Below, one piece after another: positions 20,071 through 27,913 of a stretch of 64,000 bases of DNA. Each line of letters begins with the position of its first letter. Position 1 is the first letter of the stretch. The notes under the pieces were generated by a model. The model had not been told where the DNA came from. It searched no databases and saw nothing but the letters and a program-made list of their open reading frames with translations. The position numbers and the translations under genes were made by a program. The stretch is taken from contig WYBM01000088.1 of the NCBI GenBank assembly GCA_011525915.1, forward strand, positions 62,001-126,000, given 5' to 3'. Source of the DNA: Ardenticatenaceae bacterium. GTDB taxonomy: Bacteria > Chloroflexota > Anaerolineae > Promineifilales > Promineifilaceae.

Positions 20071-20727
20071 ATGAATCTGATCGAAAAATTACATGGTTCC
20101 GGCCATTCACACCCCCACCAAAACGTCCCGGCCTGGATACGCTTTTATGACCCCATTGTGCAATTTGCTACCGTGGGCCGGGTCAAAAAGATGCACCGGG
20201 CTACCCTCCACCTGGCCCAACTACGACCCGGCGATAAGGTATTAGACATTGGCTGTGGTACAGGTATTCTGGTTCTGGAGGCAGAAAAGATAGTGGGCAG
20301 CAACGGCACGGCCGTGGGCCTGGATGTGACCCCGGCAATGATCGCCCAGGCACGACAAAAGGCGGCCAAAGTCAACAGCCGGGCTACGTTTGATGTGGCC
20401 GCCATTGAAGCCATTCCTTATCCTGATGCCTTCTTTGATGTGGCCATCAGCAGCGCCATGCTTCATCACTTGAACGAGACACAAAAAGAACAGGGGTTGG
20501 CCGAACTGTTTCGCGTGTTGAAGCCCCACGGCCGTCTGATCATTGTAGACCTGAACCCAGCCCGCCGCAGCCTGGTGACCTCGCTGCCTGGTCATCGGCA
20601 GATGGCCAGGCAAGATACGGTACGTGACCAGGTGCCTGAATGGCTGCAAGCTGCCGGATTCCACCACATCAAAACCGGTGAACACCCTTTTAAGCAGTTG
20701 TCCTATGCCATCGGAGAAAAAGCATGA
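20071..20727 (+). CDS. UbiE-like SAM methyltransferase with His-rich N-terminus
   Basis: 218 residues. Motif I VLDIGCGTG is at 57-65, and SSAMLHHLNE and LKPHGRLIIVDL are the later class I methyltransferase motifs. Residues 8-16 (HGSGHSHPH) are unusually His-rich and look like a metal-binding tag, echoing the His-rich CDF protein two genes on. The start has AAGGAG upstream. The next gene overlaps by four bases and encodes another methyltransferase. Substrate unknown; quinone biosynthesis seems unlikely in this context, while methylation of a metalloid or a small thiol is possible. Confidence 0.85.
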   Translation: MNLIEKLHGSGHSHPHQNVPAWIRFYDPIVQFATVGRVKKMHRATLHLAQLRPGDKVLDIGCGTGILVLEAEKIVGSNGTAVGLDVTPAMIAQARQKAAKVNSRATFDVAAIEAIPYPDAFFDVAISSAMLHHLNETQKEQGLAELFRVLKPHGRLIIVDLNPARRSLVTSLPGHRQMARQDTVRDQVPEWLQAAGFHHIKTGEHPFKQLSYAIGEKA

Positions 20728-21509
20728 TACAGTTTATCGCCAGACTTCATGGCATCAAACCAGAGGAACAGCCAGATTATGGGCAGGATGTGCCTGGGGT
20801 GGCCAAGGGCACGGCCGTGTTCGGGCTGCTTACATCTGGCATTGTGATCGCGCATCTCATTGGGCTGCTTTCCACCGGCATTTTTGTGGTGCTGCGCACC
20901 GGCACAGGTTGGTCATTCTGGGAAACGTTGGGGCTGACCATCCTGGCTGTGCTGGGCGTCATCGCCCTGGCCATCTCTGGCTTTCTTGTGTGGAGCAGCC
21001 GGCGTGGCAAGCTGTTGATGCGGGATCGGGTGATTGCTGGGCTAAAGCTGCGTGGTGATGAACAGGTGCTGGACGTAGGGTGCGGCAATGGGCTGCTGCT
21101 TATTGGCGCTGCTGAGAAGTTAACCACCGGCACGGCCGTCGGTGTGGACATCTGGCGCAGCGATCTAGAATCAAATAACAGCCGGGACACGGTTATGCAC
21201 AACGCGGCGCTGGCCGGTGTAGCTGACCGAGTGCAGGTGCAAGATGCCAATGCCCTGGATTTACCGTTCGTTGACGGCCGTTTTGACATTGTGCTCACTA
21301 GTTTGATGCTGCATCATATGAATGAAGCTGAACGCCAAACGGCCGTGCGCCAGATGGTCCGTGTGCTAAAACCTGGCGGAAAACTGGTTATTGTAGACCT
21401 GGCTCACCTGTCAGCCCTTGTGACCCTATTACATGCGTGTGGCCTGACGGCCGTGCACCAGGTTCCCCTAAACTTACCCTTTTTTAAGCAGTTAGTAGCC
21501 ACAAAATGA
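20724..21509 (+). CDS. Membrane-anchored SAM methyltransferase
   Basis: 261 residues. Two hydrophobic helices (about 30-57 and 66-91) precede a class I methyltransferase domain with motif I VLDVGCGNG (115-123) and LTSLMLHHMNE. The C-terminus (VPLNLPFFKQLVATK) resembles that of the preceding enzyme (HPFKQLSYAIGEKA), so the catalytic halves are paralogues. Starts within the previous gene (ATGA overlap). Probably acts at the inner face of the membrane, perhaps beside the CDF transporter that follows by seven bases. Confidence 0.85.
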   Translation: MIQFIARLHGIKPEEQPDYGQDVPGVAKGTAVFGLLTSGIVIAHLIGLLSTGIFVVLRTGTGWSFWETLGLTILAVLGVIALAISGFLVWSSRRGKLLMRDRVIAGLKLRGDEQVLDVGCGNGLLLIGAAEKLTTGTAVGVDIWRSDLESNNSRDTVMHNAALAGVADRVQVQDANALDLPFVDGRFDIVLTSLMLHHMNEAERQTAVRQMVRVLKPGGKLVIVDLAHLSALVTLLHACGLTAVHQVPLNLPFFKQLVATK

Positions 21510-21516
21510 CCACTCT

Positions 21517-22512
21517 ATGAACACTCAAACACACCCTCACGACCATACCCAGCCACATACACACGGCCATGACCACGATCATGAGCACCCTCATGGTCTG
21601 CGGGGCCGGCTTTTGGCCTTGTTCTCGCCTCACAGCCATGACCACAGCGATCTGGCTGCTGACCGTGCCTTTGCTGACAACCAGGCCGGCATCCGCACAA
21701 TCTGGCTAGCTTTGGCAGCATTGGGTATCACTTCCATTCTACAACTGGCAATTGTGTTTGCCAGCGGCAGCGTGGCCCTGCTGGCAGACACCGCCCACAA
21801 CATCGGCGACGCCCTGAACTCTATCCCCCTATTGATTGCTTTTTACCTGGCGCGGCGGCTGGCCACCCGTAAGTACACCTATGGCTACGGCCGGGCTGAA
21901 GACATTGCCGGTATCTTTATTGTCCTTTCCATTATTGTCAGCGCCGGCATTGTTTTTTGGGAATCCTTTCAGCGCTTTTTTACGCCGCAGCCCTTAGCAA
22001 ACATCGGCTGGGTGGCGGCGGCGGCCCTCATCGGCTTCCTGGGCAACGAGGCGGTAGCCGTGATGCAAATTCGTGTCGGCAACCGCATTGGCTCGGCGGC
22101 GCTGGTGGCCGACGGCCTGCACGCCCGCACCGATGGCCTGACCTCGTTGGCCGTGTTAGTGGCCGCAGGCGGCGCCTGGCTGGGCTTCCCTCTGGCAGAC
22201 CCCATCGTTGGCCTGCTTATTGGTGTGGCCATCCTTGTTATCACCTGGGATGCGGTTCGGCGGGTCTGGTACCGGCTGATGGATGCTGTGGAGCCGGCGC
22301 TGGTGGCCCAAGCGGAAACGGCCGTCAGCCAGCACCCGGCCGTACAGCACATTACCCGCCTGCGCTTGCGCTGGCTGGGCCACCAACTACAAGGTGATTT
22401 GCGGCTAACCATAGAGTCAACGGCTGACCGGCAGGCCACCCTGCAAGAGATCCGCCATACCCTGGCCCATGAGCTACCCCAATTAACTGATCTGACCATT
22501 GAAGTGATATAG
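21517..22512 (+). CDS. Cation diffusion facilitator (Zn/Co/Cd exporter)
   Basis: 331 residues. The N-terminus is extremely His/Asp-rich (HPHDHTQPHTHGHDHDHEHPHG, split over 6-28, and SPHSHDHSD). Six membrane helices follow with the metal sites of the family: LADTAHNIGDAL in helix 2 and ADGLHARTDGLTS in helix 5. A C-terminal cytoplasmic domain (about 265-331) is present. Exports divalent metal in exchange for protons. Part of the TetR-methyltransferase-CDF group, which suggests a metal or metalloid stress response. Confidence 0.93.
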   Translation: MNTQTHPHDHTQPHTHGHDHDHEHPHGLRGRLLALFSPHSHDHSDLAADRAFADNQAGIRTIWLALAALGITSILQLAIVFASGSVALLADTAHNIGDALNSIPLLIAFYLARRLATRKYTYGYGRAEDIAGIFIVLSIIVSAGIVFWESFQRFFTPQPLANIGWVAAAALIGFLGNEAVAVMQIRVGNRIGSAALVADGLHARTDGLTSLAVLVAAGGAWLGFPLADPIVGLLIGVAILVITWDAVRRVWYRLMDAVEPALVAQAETAVSQHPAVQHITRLRLRWLGHQLQGDLRLTIESTADRQATLQEIRHTLAHELPQLTDLTIEVI

Positions 22513-22613
22513 ATGTCATTATCAGCTGGTAACCACGCTGCAGCCATGATACCTTTACTTCCGTCTGCTTAACATTGTTATCCAGTAACCATAGCCATCA
22601 AGGAGAGTGAGTA

Positions 22614-22985
22614 ATGAGCAATCCACAAGAATTTATCTTAGCGTACGAAAAAGCACTGGCGACACAAGCGTGGGAAAACGTCGCCCCGCTTATCCACGAG
22701 CAATGTGTTACCACCTTCAGTGAAGGAACCTATATCGGCAAGGCCGAAGTTGAATCTGCTTTTCGTAAAACCTTTTCTCTTATCAAAGATGAAAAGTACG
22801 CCATAAGCAATATTCACTGGATACGAGAAACAGAAGATTTAGCCATCCTTATCTACCATTATTCTTGGTCTGGCATTATCAACGGGCAGTTTGCCTCAGG
22901 CTCAGGCCGGGGAACGTCGGTCTTAACAAATGATGAAGGTGAATGGCAGATCCTCTGTGAGCATCTGGGGCCATCTGCCAAGTAA
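22614..22985 (+). CDS. NTF2-like/SnoaL-fold protein
   Basis: 123 residues, the length of the single-domain NTF2-like fold (DUF4440/SnoaL type). The pattern of an opening helix (NPQEFILAYEKALATQAW), an F-S-x-G strand, a helix and then W-rich strands ending EWQILCEHLGPSA is characteristic. No catalytic residues can be assigned. AAGGAG precedes the ATG. It is 100 bp after the CDF gene and may be the last gene of that unit or separate. A small inverted-repeat element starts 25 nt after its stop. Confidence 0.75.
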   Translation: MSNPQEFILAYEKALATQAWENVAPLIHEQCVTTFSEGTYIGKAEVESAFRKTFSLIKDEKYAISNIHWIRETEDLAILIYHYSWSGIINGQFASGSGRGTSVLTNDEGEWQILCEHLGPSAK

Positions 22986-23010
22986 TTAAAAGTAGCGGCT
23001 GCCTATACAC

Positions 23011-23076
23011 TGGTATCAGTTTTCAGACATCAGTGTACAGTTTTCAGTGATGACAGACTTCTGATGACTGGTACCA
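23011..23076. repeat. 66-bp element with GTAYCAGT terminal inverted repeats
   Basis: Starts TGGTATCAGT and ends ACTGGTACCA, a 10-bp terminal inverted repeat with one mismatch. The inside consists of CAGTNNT-type heptads. A 100-bp element with the same kind of ends is at 46551-46650. It lies between the convergent NTF2-like and ATPase-winged-helix genes, so it could serve as a two-way 3' end signal. Confidence 0.7.
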
Positions 23077-23098
23077 AATTTATTCACAGGCTACAACC

Positions 23099-24493
23099 TT
23101 ACTCCAGGCGCAGCAGGTAGCCTTCACCACGGGCAGAGAGGATAAAACGCGGTCGTTTGGGGTCGTGCTCAATTTTCAACCGCAGCCGGTTGACAGCTTT
23201 TTCCACCACTGAGCGGGTCTTGCCCGGCCCCCACACGTTTTCTTGCAGCGCCTTCACGGTACACACTTCGTTTTTGTGTTCGATCAAATAAGCCAGCAGG
23301 CGCCCCTCCAGGGCTGTTAGGTGAACTTCGCGGTCATCCACGTAGGCCAGCCGTTCATGGGGCAAATAGGTCAGTTCACCCGTGGGTACGGCCGTCTCCT
23401 TCTTCATGCTTCCCTCCCCACCTTTACCCAATTCACGCCGCACCCAATAAGCAAAGGCTTCTGCAAACAAGGCCGGGCGTTCGCCGCTCACGCCGATCAA
23501 CCCCAGGTGCTTCTTAAGGCGGGTGAGTAGGATAGTATCTACCTCAACCACCTGCCCTTGTGCCAGATGGGCCAACACGTCTTGTTCTTCCGGTGTACGC
23601 CGGAGCCACAGCTGGCGGCAGAGCCAGTTTACCTGATCATCCAGGCGCACATCACCAGATACATCCTGGTAAACATCGTCACCCTGGTCATACTGGCGGG
23701 CTTCAAAAAGATAACTACAGGTAATTTTGAGCAGGGCGGGATGCGGCCCCGCTTCATGCAGTAAAAATGCCAGATCAGCATCGGTGAGCAGAGCGCGGTA
23801 TTCAGCCACGGCCGTGTCCCGGCATAGGTGGGCAGCTTCCGCCAGCGTTAGAAGACCTAAAGGCCGGCTGTGAAAGATATTGGCAAAGGGAGAAACATGG
23901 GTTTCGATCCCCTCGCGCTGGTAAATTTTGTCTTCTAAAACAACCAGTGATTCACTACTGGTGATCACAAAGGCCAGCCAGGCGCTGTGCCGCGTTGCCA
24001 GGGAACGCAGCCAGTCCAGGTCACGGCTGCCAATACCACGCAGCAACAGGTCAAAGTCATCTATCAACAAGAAGAGCCGCTGGCAATCGCTTTCTGCTAA
24101 CTCGTCTAACAGTTCGTCCAGGGCGTCAAAAATGGCCCTATCATCGGCTTCGGCCGCGGCCGCGGCCGCCGCTGCTTTAAACCCGGCCGCCTGTTGTGCC
24201 TGAGCCAGCCGCGCCAGCATCTCTCGCCAAAAGGTATGGGCTTTATGATCAGGTAATTCTGCCAGGCGCAGCCACACATGCAGCCCTTTTTGCCCTGGCC
24301 TTAAACCCAATTGCCGCGCGGCTATCTGGTACAGGAACGACGTTTTGCCAATACGTGGTTCACCAATCATGTTGCTATTTTGCGGCGACGGCCGTGACAG
24401 CATGTCTGTCACCCAGGCCAGCTCCGCCAGACGCCCAACAAACCCTTCAATTTGCAAAACGGGTTCCCGGCTCAAATAACCACTCATGCGCAT
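23099..24493 (-). CDS. STAND/AAA-type ATPase with C-terminal OmpR-type winged helix
   Basis: 464 residues. P-loop MIGEPRIGKTS (42-52), Walker B FLLIDDFDLL (141-150), then a helical region with LTLAEAAHLC and LHEAGPHPALLK typical of archaeal-type/STAND ATPases, and a winged-helix DNA-binding domain at about 372-462 (EGRLLAYLIEHKNEV, SVVEKAVNRLRLKIE). An eight-alanine run at 107-114 comes from GC-rich CGGCCG slippage sequence. It follows the RelA/SpoT-ATPase gene by 51 bp on the same strand, and the two P-loops (EPRIGKTS, GPRRIGKTS) are alike. Inferred: an ATP-switch transcription factor working with that protein. Confidence 0.82.
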   Translation of the reverse strand: MRMSGYLSREPVLQIEGFVGRLAELAWVTDMLSRPSPQNSNMIGEPRIGKTSFLYQIAARQLGLRPGQKGLHVWLRLAELPDHKAHTFWREMLARLAQAQQAAGFKAAAAAAAAEADDRAIFDALDELLDELAESDCQRLFLLIDDFDLLLRGIGSRDLDWLRSLATRHSAWLAFVITSSESLVVLEDKIYQREGIETHVSPFANIFHSRPLGLLTLAEAAHLCRDTAVAEYRALLTDADLAFLLHEAGPHPALLKITCSYLFEARQYDQGDDVYQDVSGDVRLDDQVNWLCRQLWLRRTPEEQDVLAHLAQGQVVEVDTILLTRLKKHLGLIGVSGERPALFAEAFAYWVRRELGKGGEGSMKKETAVPTGELTYLPHERLAYVDDREVHLTALEGRLLAYLIEHKNEVCTVKALQENVWGPGKTRSVVEKAVNRLRLKIEHDPKRPRFILSARGEGYLLRLE

Positions 24494-24544
24494 TGTCTCC
24501 TTATCTAAACATTAGCTTTTATGTCAACTGTGACGATGTGGATA

Positions 24545-27500
24545 CTACAGGCGGCGCTTCTCTTCTTTCAGTACCCGCTCAACCGTATAATTGGCCCGCA
24601 TCCAACGCTGAAACAGGGGCATCTTTACGGCATAGTGGTCATTTTCCACAATGACTGTGTCCATCTTGGCCAGGTCTTGCAGCACGTACCAAAGCTGCGG
24701 TGTGTCCACCAGCACCTCTTGCAAGATCGTCTCCACATCCGCCAGCGAAAGAGAGCCGCCCACCCCGGCATGTGTGGCCAGTGCGGCCAACACCAGCTTG
24801 CTGATAAACTGCTGTGGCCGGGAAAACCCGGCCGAACTACCCCACAGGTGGTTAAAAAACTGCTCACCTTGCTCCGGCAGCCACTCATTCAGCAGCGCTT
24901 CCAGATGTTCGTCAGCAATGATCCGCTGCTGTTCCCGGTCAGCCCGGGCCACCAATTCGCCGCACAGCCATTGCAGGTAATAGGGGTGTCCTGCCGTCAG
25001 ATAGAGCAGGTTATCCACGACCTTTTCAGCATAAGTGACATGCTGTGCCGGTTCAACAATGAGCTGACGGGCGGCCGTTTCTTCCAGGCAATCAATCTTC
25101 TGATAGTGGGCCACCTCCAACATAAAAGAGGCTTCCGGCTGTTGCAGCAGCGCACCCAGCACCCCACCGCCGCTAAAAATGATGGTCAGGCCACCCCGAT
25201 GCTGAATGAGGCTGCGAAAGGTACGGTTGAGGTCTGCCAGTGTGACCTCCTCTTCGGTGAGATGGGGCAGCAGTTGGAATTCATCAATAATCAGAACCAG
25301 GTGTTTGTGGCGTAGTATGGGGTTGTTATCTAAAAAGCTGCGAAAGTAACCAAGCGGATCACGCTTTAGGCGGTTTAGCTTGGGCGTTTCCTCCGGCTGG
25401 CCCAGGGCCTGGGCAATGGCCCGCAAAATATCACGGATGAAGATAGTAGTAGAACGGCCGCTAAGCCGCTGCATATCTACAAACACCAACACATAATCCT
25501 GCCCACTCATGATTCGCTGTTGCAGTTCCAACAGCAGTGAGGTCTTGCCTATGCGGCGCGGTCCCCATAGCAGCACTGCTTCACCCGGGCGTACATCGCG
25601 CAAATTTTGGATGAGTTCGCGCAGTTCCCGCTTACGGCCGTAAAAACTTGCCCCCGTGACCGGCCGTAAGGTGTAAGGGTTTTCAAACTGCTGTCCCCAG
25701 CCCGCCTCGCCTAACACCTGGGCGGGCAGCGAAGGCGCCCGCCGTTCCACCCGGCGTACATCGGCAATACCTTCTAACTGCATGATCAGCCGATCCAGCT
25801 GCCAGCGCGGCACTTCGCTAAAGCCAATACGAATCTGGGCTGAACCGTCAGGAATACGGTCGGCGTGAAAACTGGTCATGGTAATATCTGCTGCGGCTAC
25901 CACCCGGCTAACATCATGCACCAGGCCCGGTCGGTCCAGCGCCAGGATGTGGACCTCGGCGTGAGGCTGCATGTCAATAAGCGGCCAATCAGCCTGGATG
26001 AGCGGCCGTAGCCGGCGCACTTTGTAACAGCTGGCGCGGTGAATGGTAACAACACCTACTTTGGTCATGTAACCGACAATGGCGTCAGGCGGGGCAGGAC
26101 GGCAGCAGGCCGCCAGGCGCTGTGGCATGTCTGCCTCAGTCACAGAAACAATGGTGGCGCGCAGCGTGGGCCGTCCCTCTGTTTTATCATCTACAGCCTG
26201 CAATGCTCGCAACACTTTGGGGCCATCTGCCTGCCCCAGCCCAATCGCCAGCAGCAGCGCGTCGCGGGTGGCATACCCCAGGTGATGGGCCACGGCCGTC
26301 AGCCGCCCCATCACCGGCGGCGATGAAAGTGTCATCCCTGCCGGGCGTAATTGTTCATCAAGCAAACGCCAGCCAGTGGCGGCCACATCCTCTGGTTTTT
26401 CTGCCTTTAGCCAACGGCGGATGGCTGCCCGTGCCCGCGCGGTTTTTACAAAAGACAACCATTCTGGCGACGGGCCAACATGGGCGCTGCCCGTAAGAAT
26501 GCGCACCACATCACCGCTTTCCAGATGCCAATCCAGTGGCACCTGTTTGCCGTTGACCATAGCCCCCATACATTGGTGGCCCAAACCAATGTGAATGGCA
26601 TAGGCAAAATCTACGGGCGTGGCCGCCTGCGGCAAGGTGATAAAGTCTCCATCGGGGGTAAGCACACCGATCTTACCGGGCGGCGGCTCCTGCCAATCTG
26701 GGAAGGTAGAGCCTAGCTGAACGGGGATGCCCTGCCACACGGCCGTAATGCCCCAATCAGCCACGACCTCCATCATTTGGTCACGAATGGCCACCACCAG
26801 CCATTCTTGCTCGGCGATATGCAGGCGTGTGTGCAAGGCCCGGTAGCCATTGGGCCGGGGAGCGGCAATGTAATCAACCATCTGCCCCGGCTGCGGTGGC
26901 CACAGTGCATGAACAACCCCCAACGCCTGGTAGCAGGCAGCGCGGTCGGAGGTCATCATGATAATGGGATCAGCCAGGTGCAAGGGGATGGCGTTTTGTG
27001 CGGCCGTTTCCAGGCGGTACATGTCAAACAGGCTGCGATGTTTACTGGCTATCTGCACAGCCATGCCCTGAGCGGCCAACGCCTGCTGCATCTGCTCTAT
27101 GATCGGCCCGGCCGCCGCCCGCCGTGCGGCCGGGTGGTAATGCTGCTGCATGGTGGCAAAAGCGTCCGGTTGCAAGATAGCAAAGGCATGATCTTCCAGC
27201 AGGCGTTTAACGGCGCGCATCCCCAGCCGTTCTGCAAAGGGGACAAAGATAGACATGGTGCTGGTGGCAAAAGCCAACTGCCGCACCAGGGGCAGGGCAG
27301 TCAATGATTGATAATTGTGCAGCTTATCCGCAATCTTAATGACCACGGCCGTGGGTGAACGCTGCAACATGAGGGCTACCCAGGGCAGTTGCGACGTCAC
27401 CATCGCCATGCGTTCCTGAGCAGAGTCTGCATACTCGGTGGAGTATGGGGTACCCAACCGGCCCAACCGGGAAACATTCTGCACCAACTGGGCTACTTCT

Positions 27501-27838
27501 TCGCCCAATGTTTCGGCCACCTCGGCCAGGGTTAGCCCGGCGGCATAATGTTCTTTACGAATGTCATGCAGCAGCCCGGCGGCCAGCACAGCCGCCGGCG
27601 CCCCCCAGGCGGCCAGTTGTTGGGCCACGGCCGTGACATGCTCCAGGTAAGGACGGCCGTCTTTACGTGTAAAACCGGCATGCGCACGCGCGGCCAGGGC
27701 CTGCGCCTGGGCGACAATAAGTTGATCAGAGGGCGGCAAATAGTTCTGTGTCAGGGTCAAAAGGGAATGGGAAGAAGGAGGCATACCGGCATGAAACCTC
27801 TGATCGCCGGCCATGGGAACCGTATCTGTTGCTGCCAT
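24545..27838 (-). CDS. Long RelA/SpoT homologue fused to a C-terminal AAA/STAND ATPase
   Basis: 1097 residues from ATG 27838 (GTG 27874 is an alternative). Domains in order: HD (about 50-180), RelA/SpoT synthetase (263-370), TGS (390-449), helical region, Cys/His zinc-finger-like part (Cys578, Cys579, His600, Cys604), ACT (627-698) and AAA ATPase (730-1097) with P-loop GPRRIGKTS (Lys765) and Walker B LIIDEF (Asp852). HD metal ligands His67, His91, Asp92 and Asp171 are kept, but the usual Glu-Asp pair is Lys95-Glu96. In the synthetase the usual Asp is His287 and the EVQIRT motif reads VVAIRD, so synthesis is probably lost. Ordinary long RSH proteins are about 700-750 residues and end after ACT. 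A TGGACA-17-TATACT promoter puts transcription at the ATG itself. Confidence 0.88.
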   Translation of the reverse strand: MAATDTVPMAGDQRFHAGMPPSSHSLLTLTQNYLPPSDQLIVAQAQALAARAHAGFTRKDGRPYLEHVTAVAQQLAAWGAPAAVLAAGLLHDIRKEHYAAGLTLAEVAETLGEEVAQLVQNVSRLGRLGTPYSTEYADSAQERMAMVTSQLPWVALMLQRSPTAVVIKIADKLHNYQSLTALPLVRQLAFATSTMSIFVPFAERLGMRAVKRLLEDHAFAILQPDAFATMQQHYHPAARRAAAGPIIEQMQQALAAQGMAVQIASKHRSLFDMYRLETAAQNAIPLHLADPIIMMTSDRAACYQALGVVHALWPPQPGQMVDYIAAPRPNGYRALHTRLHIAEQEWLVVAIRDQMMEVVADWGITAVWQGIPVQLGSTFPDWQEPPPGKIGVLTPDGDFITLPQAATPVDFAYAIHIGLGHQCMGAMVNGKQVPLDWHLESGDVVRILTGSAHVGPSPEWLSFVKTARARAAIRRWLKAEKPEDVAATGWRLLDEQLRPAGMTLSSPPVMGRLTAVAHHLGYATRDALLLAIGLGQADGPKVLRALQAVDDKTEGRPTLRATIVSVTEADMPQRLAACCRPAPPDAIVGYMTKVGVVTIHRASCYKVRRLRPLIQADWPLIDMQPHAEVHILALDRPGLVHDVSRVVAAADITMTSFHADRIPDGSAQIRIGFSEVPRWQLDRLIMQLEGIADVRRVERRAPSLPAQVLGEAGWGQQFENPYTLRPVTGASFYGRKRELRELIQNLRDVRPGEAVLLWGPRRIGKTSLLLELQQRIMSGQDYVLVFVDMQRLSGRSTTIFIRDILRAIAQALGQPEETPKLNRLKRDPLGYFRSFLDNNPILRHKHLVLIIDEFQLLPHLTEEEVTLADLNRTFRSLIQHRGGLTIIFSGGGVLGALLQQPEASFMLEVAHYQKIDCLEETAARQLIVEPAQHVTYAEKVVDNLLYLTAGHPYYLQWLCGELVARADREQQRIIADEHLEALLNEWLPEQGEQFFNHLWGSSAGFSRPQQFISKLVLAALATHAGVGGSLSLADVETILQEVLVDTPQLWYVLQDLAKMDTVIVENDHYAVKMPLFQRWMRANYTVERVLKEEKRRL

Positions 27839-27844
27839 AAGGCC

Positions 27845-27873
27845 AGTATACGCCGCCTTCGTCGTATTGTCCA
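27845..27873 (-). promoter_or_regulatory. Promoter of the RSH-ATPase gene, probably leaderless
   Basis: Read on the minus strand: TGGACA (27873-27868), 17 bases, TATACT (27850-27845). Transcription would start about seven bases later, at or next to the ATG at 27838. There is no ribosome binding site before either that ATG or the GTG at 27874, which supports a leaderless message. Confidence 0.55.
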
Positions 27874-27913
27874 CTTGGCGAACTTTTTCAGGCGAGTTTT
27901 GTCGGTTTAAGGG

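Noticed and set aside
24145-24180. GC-rich CGGCCG repeat as a regulatory or slippage element of note
   Set aside because: It encodes an in-frame alanine run in the ATPase-winged-helix protein. Low complexity explains it, though length variation would be possible.
24521-25315. Plus-strand 264-residue frame opposite the ATPase part of the RSH fusion
   Set aside because: His/Gln-rich, no motifs, and the sense strand has intact P-loop and Walker B codons in the same place.
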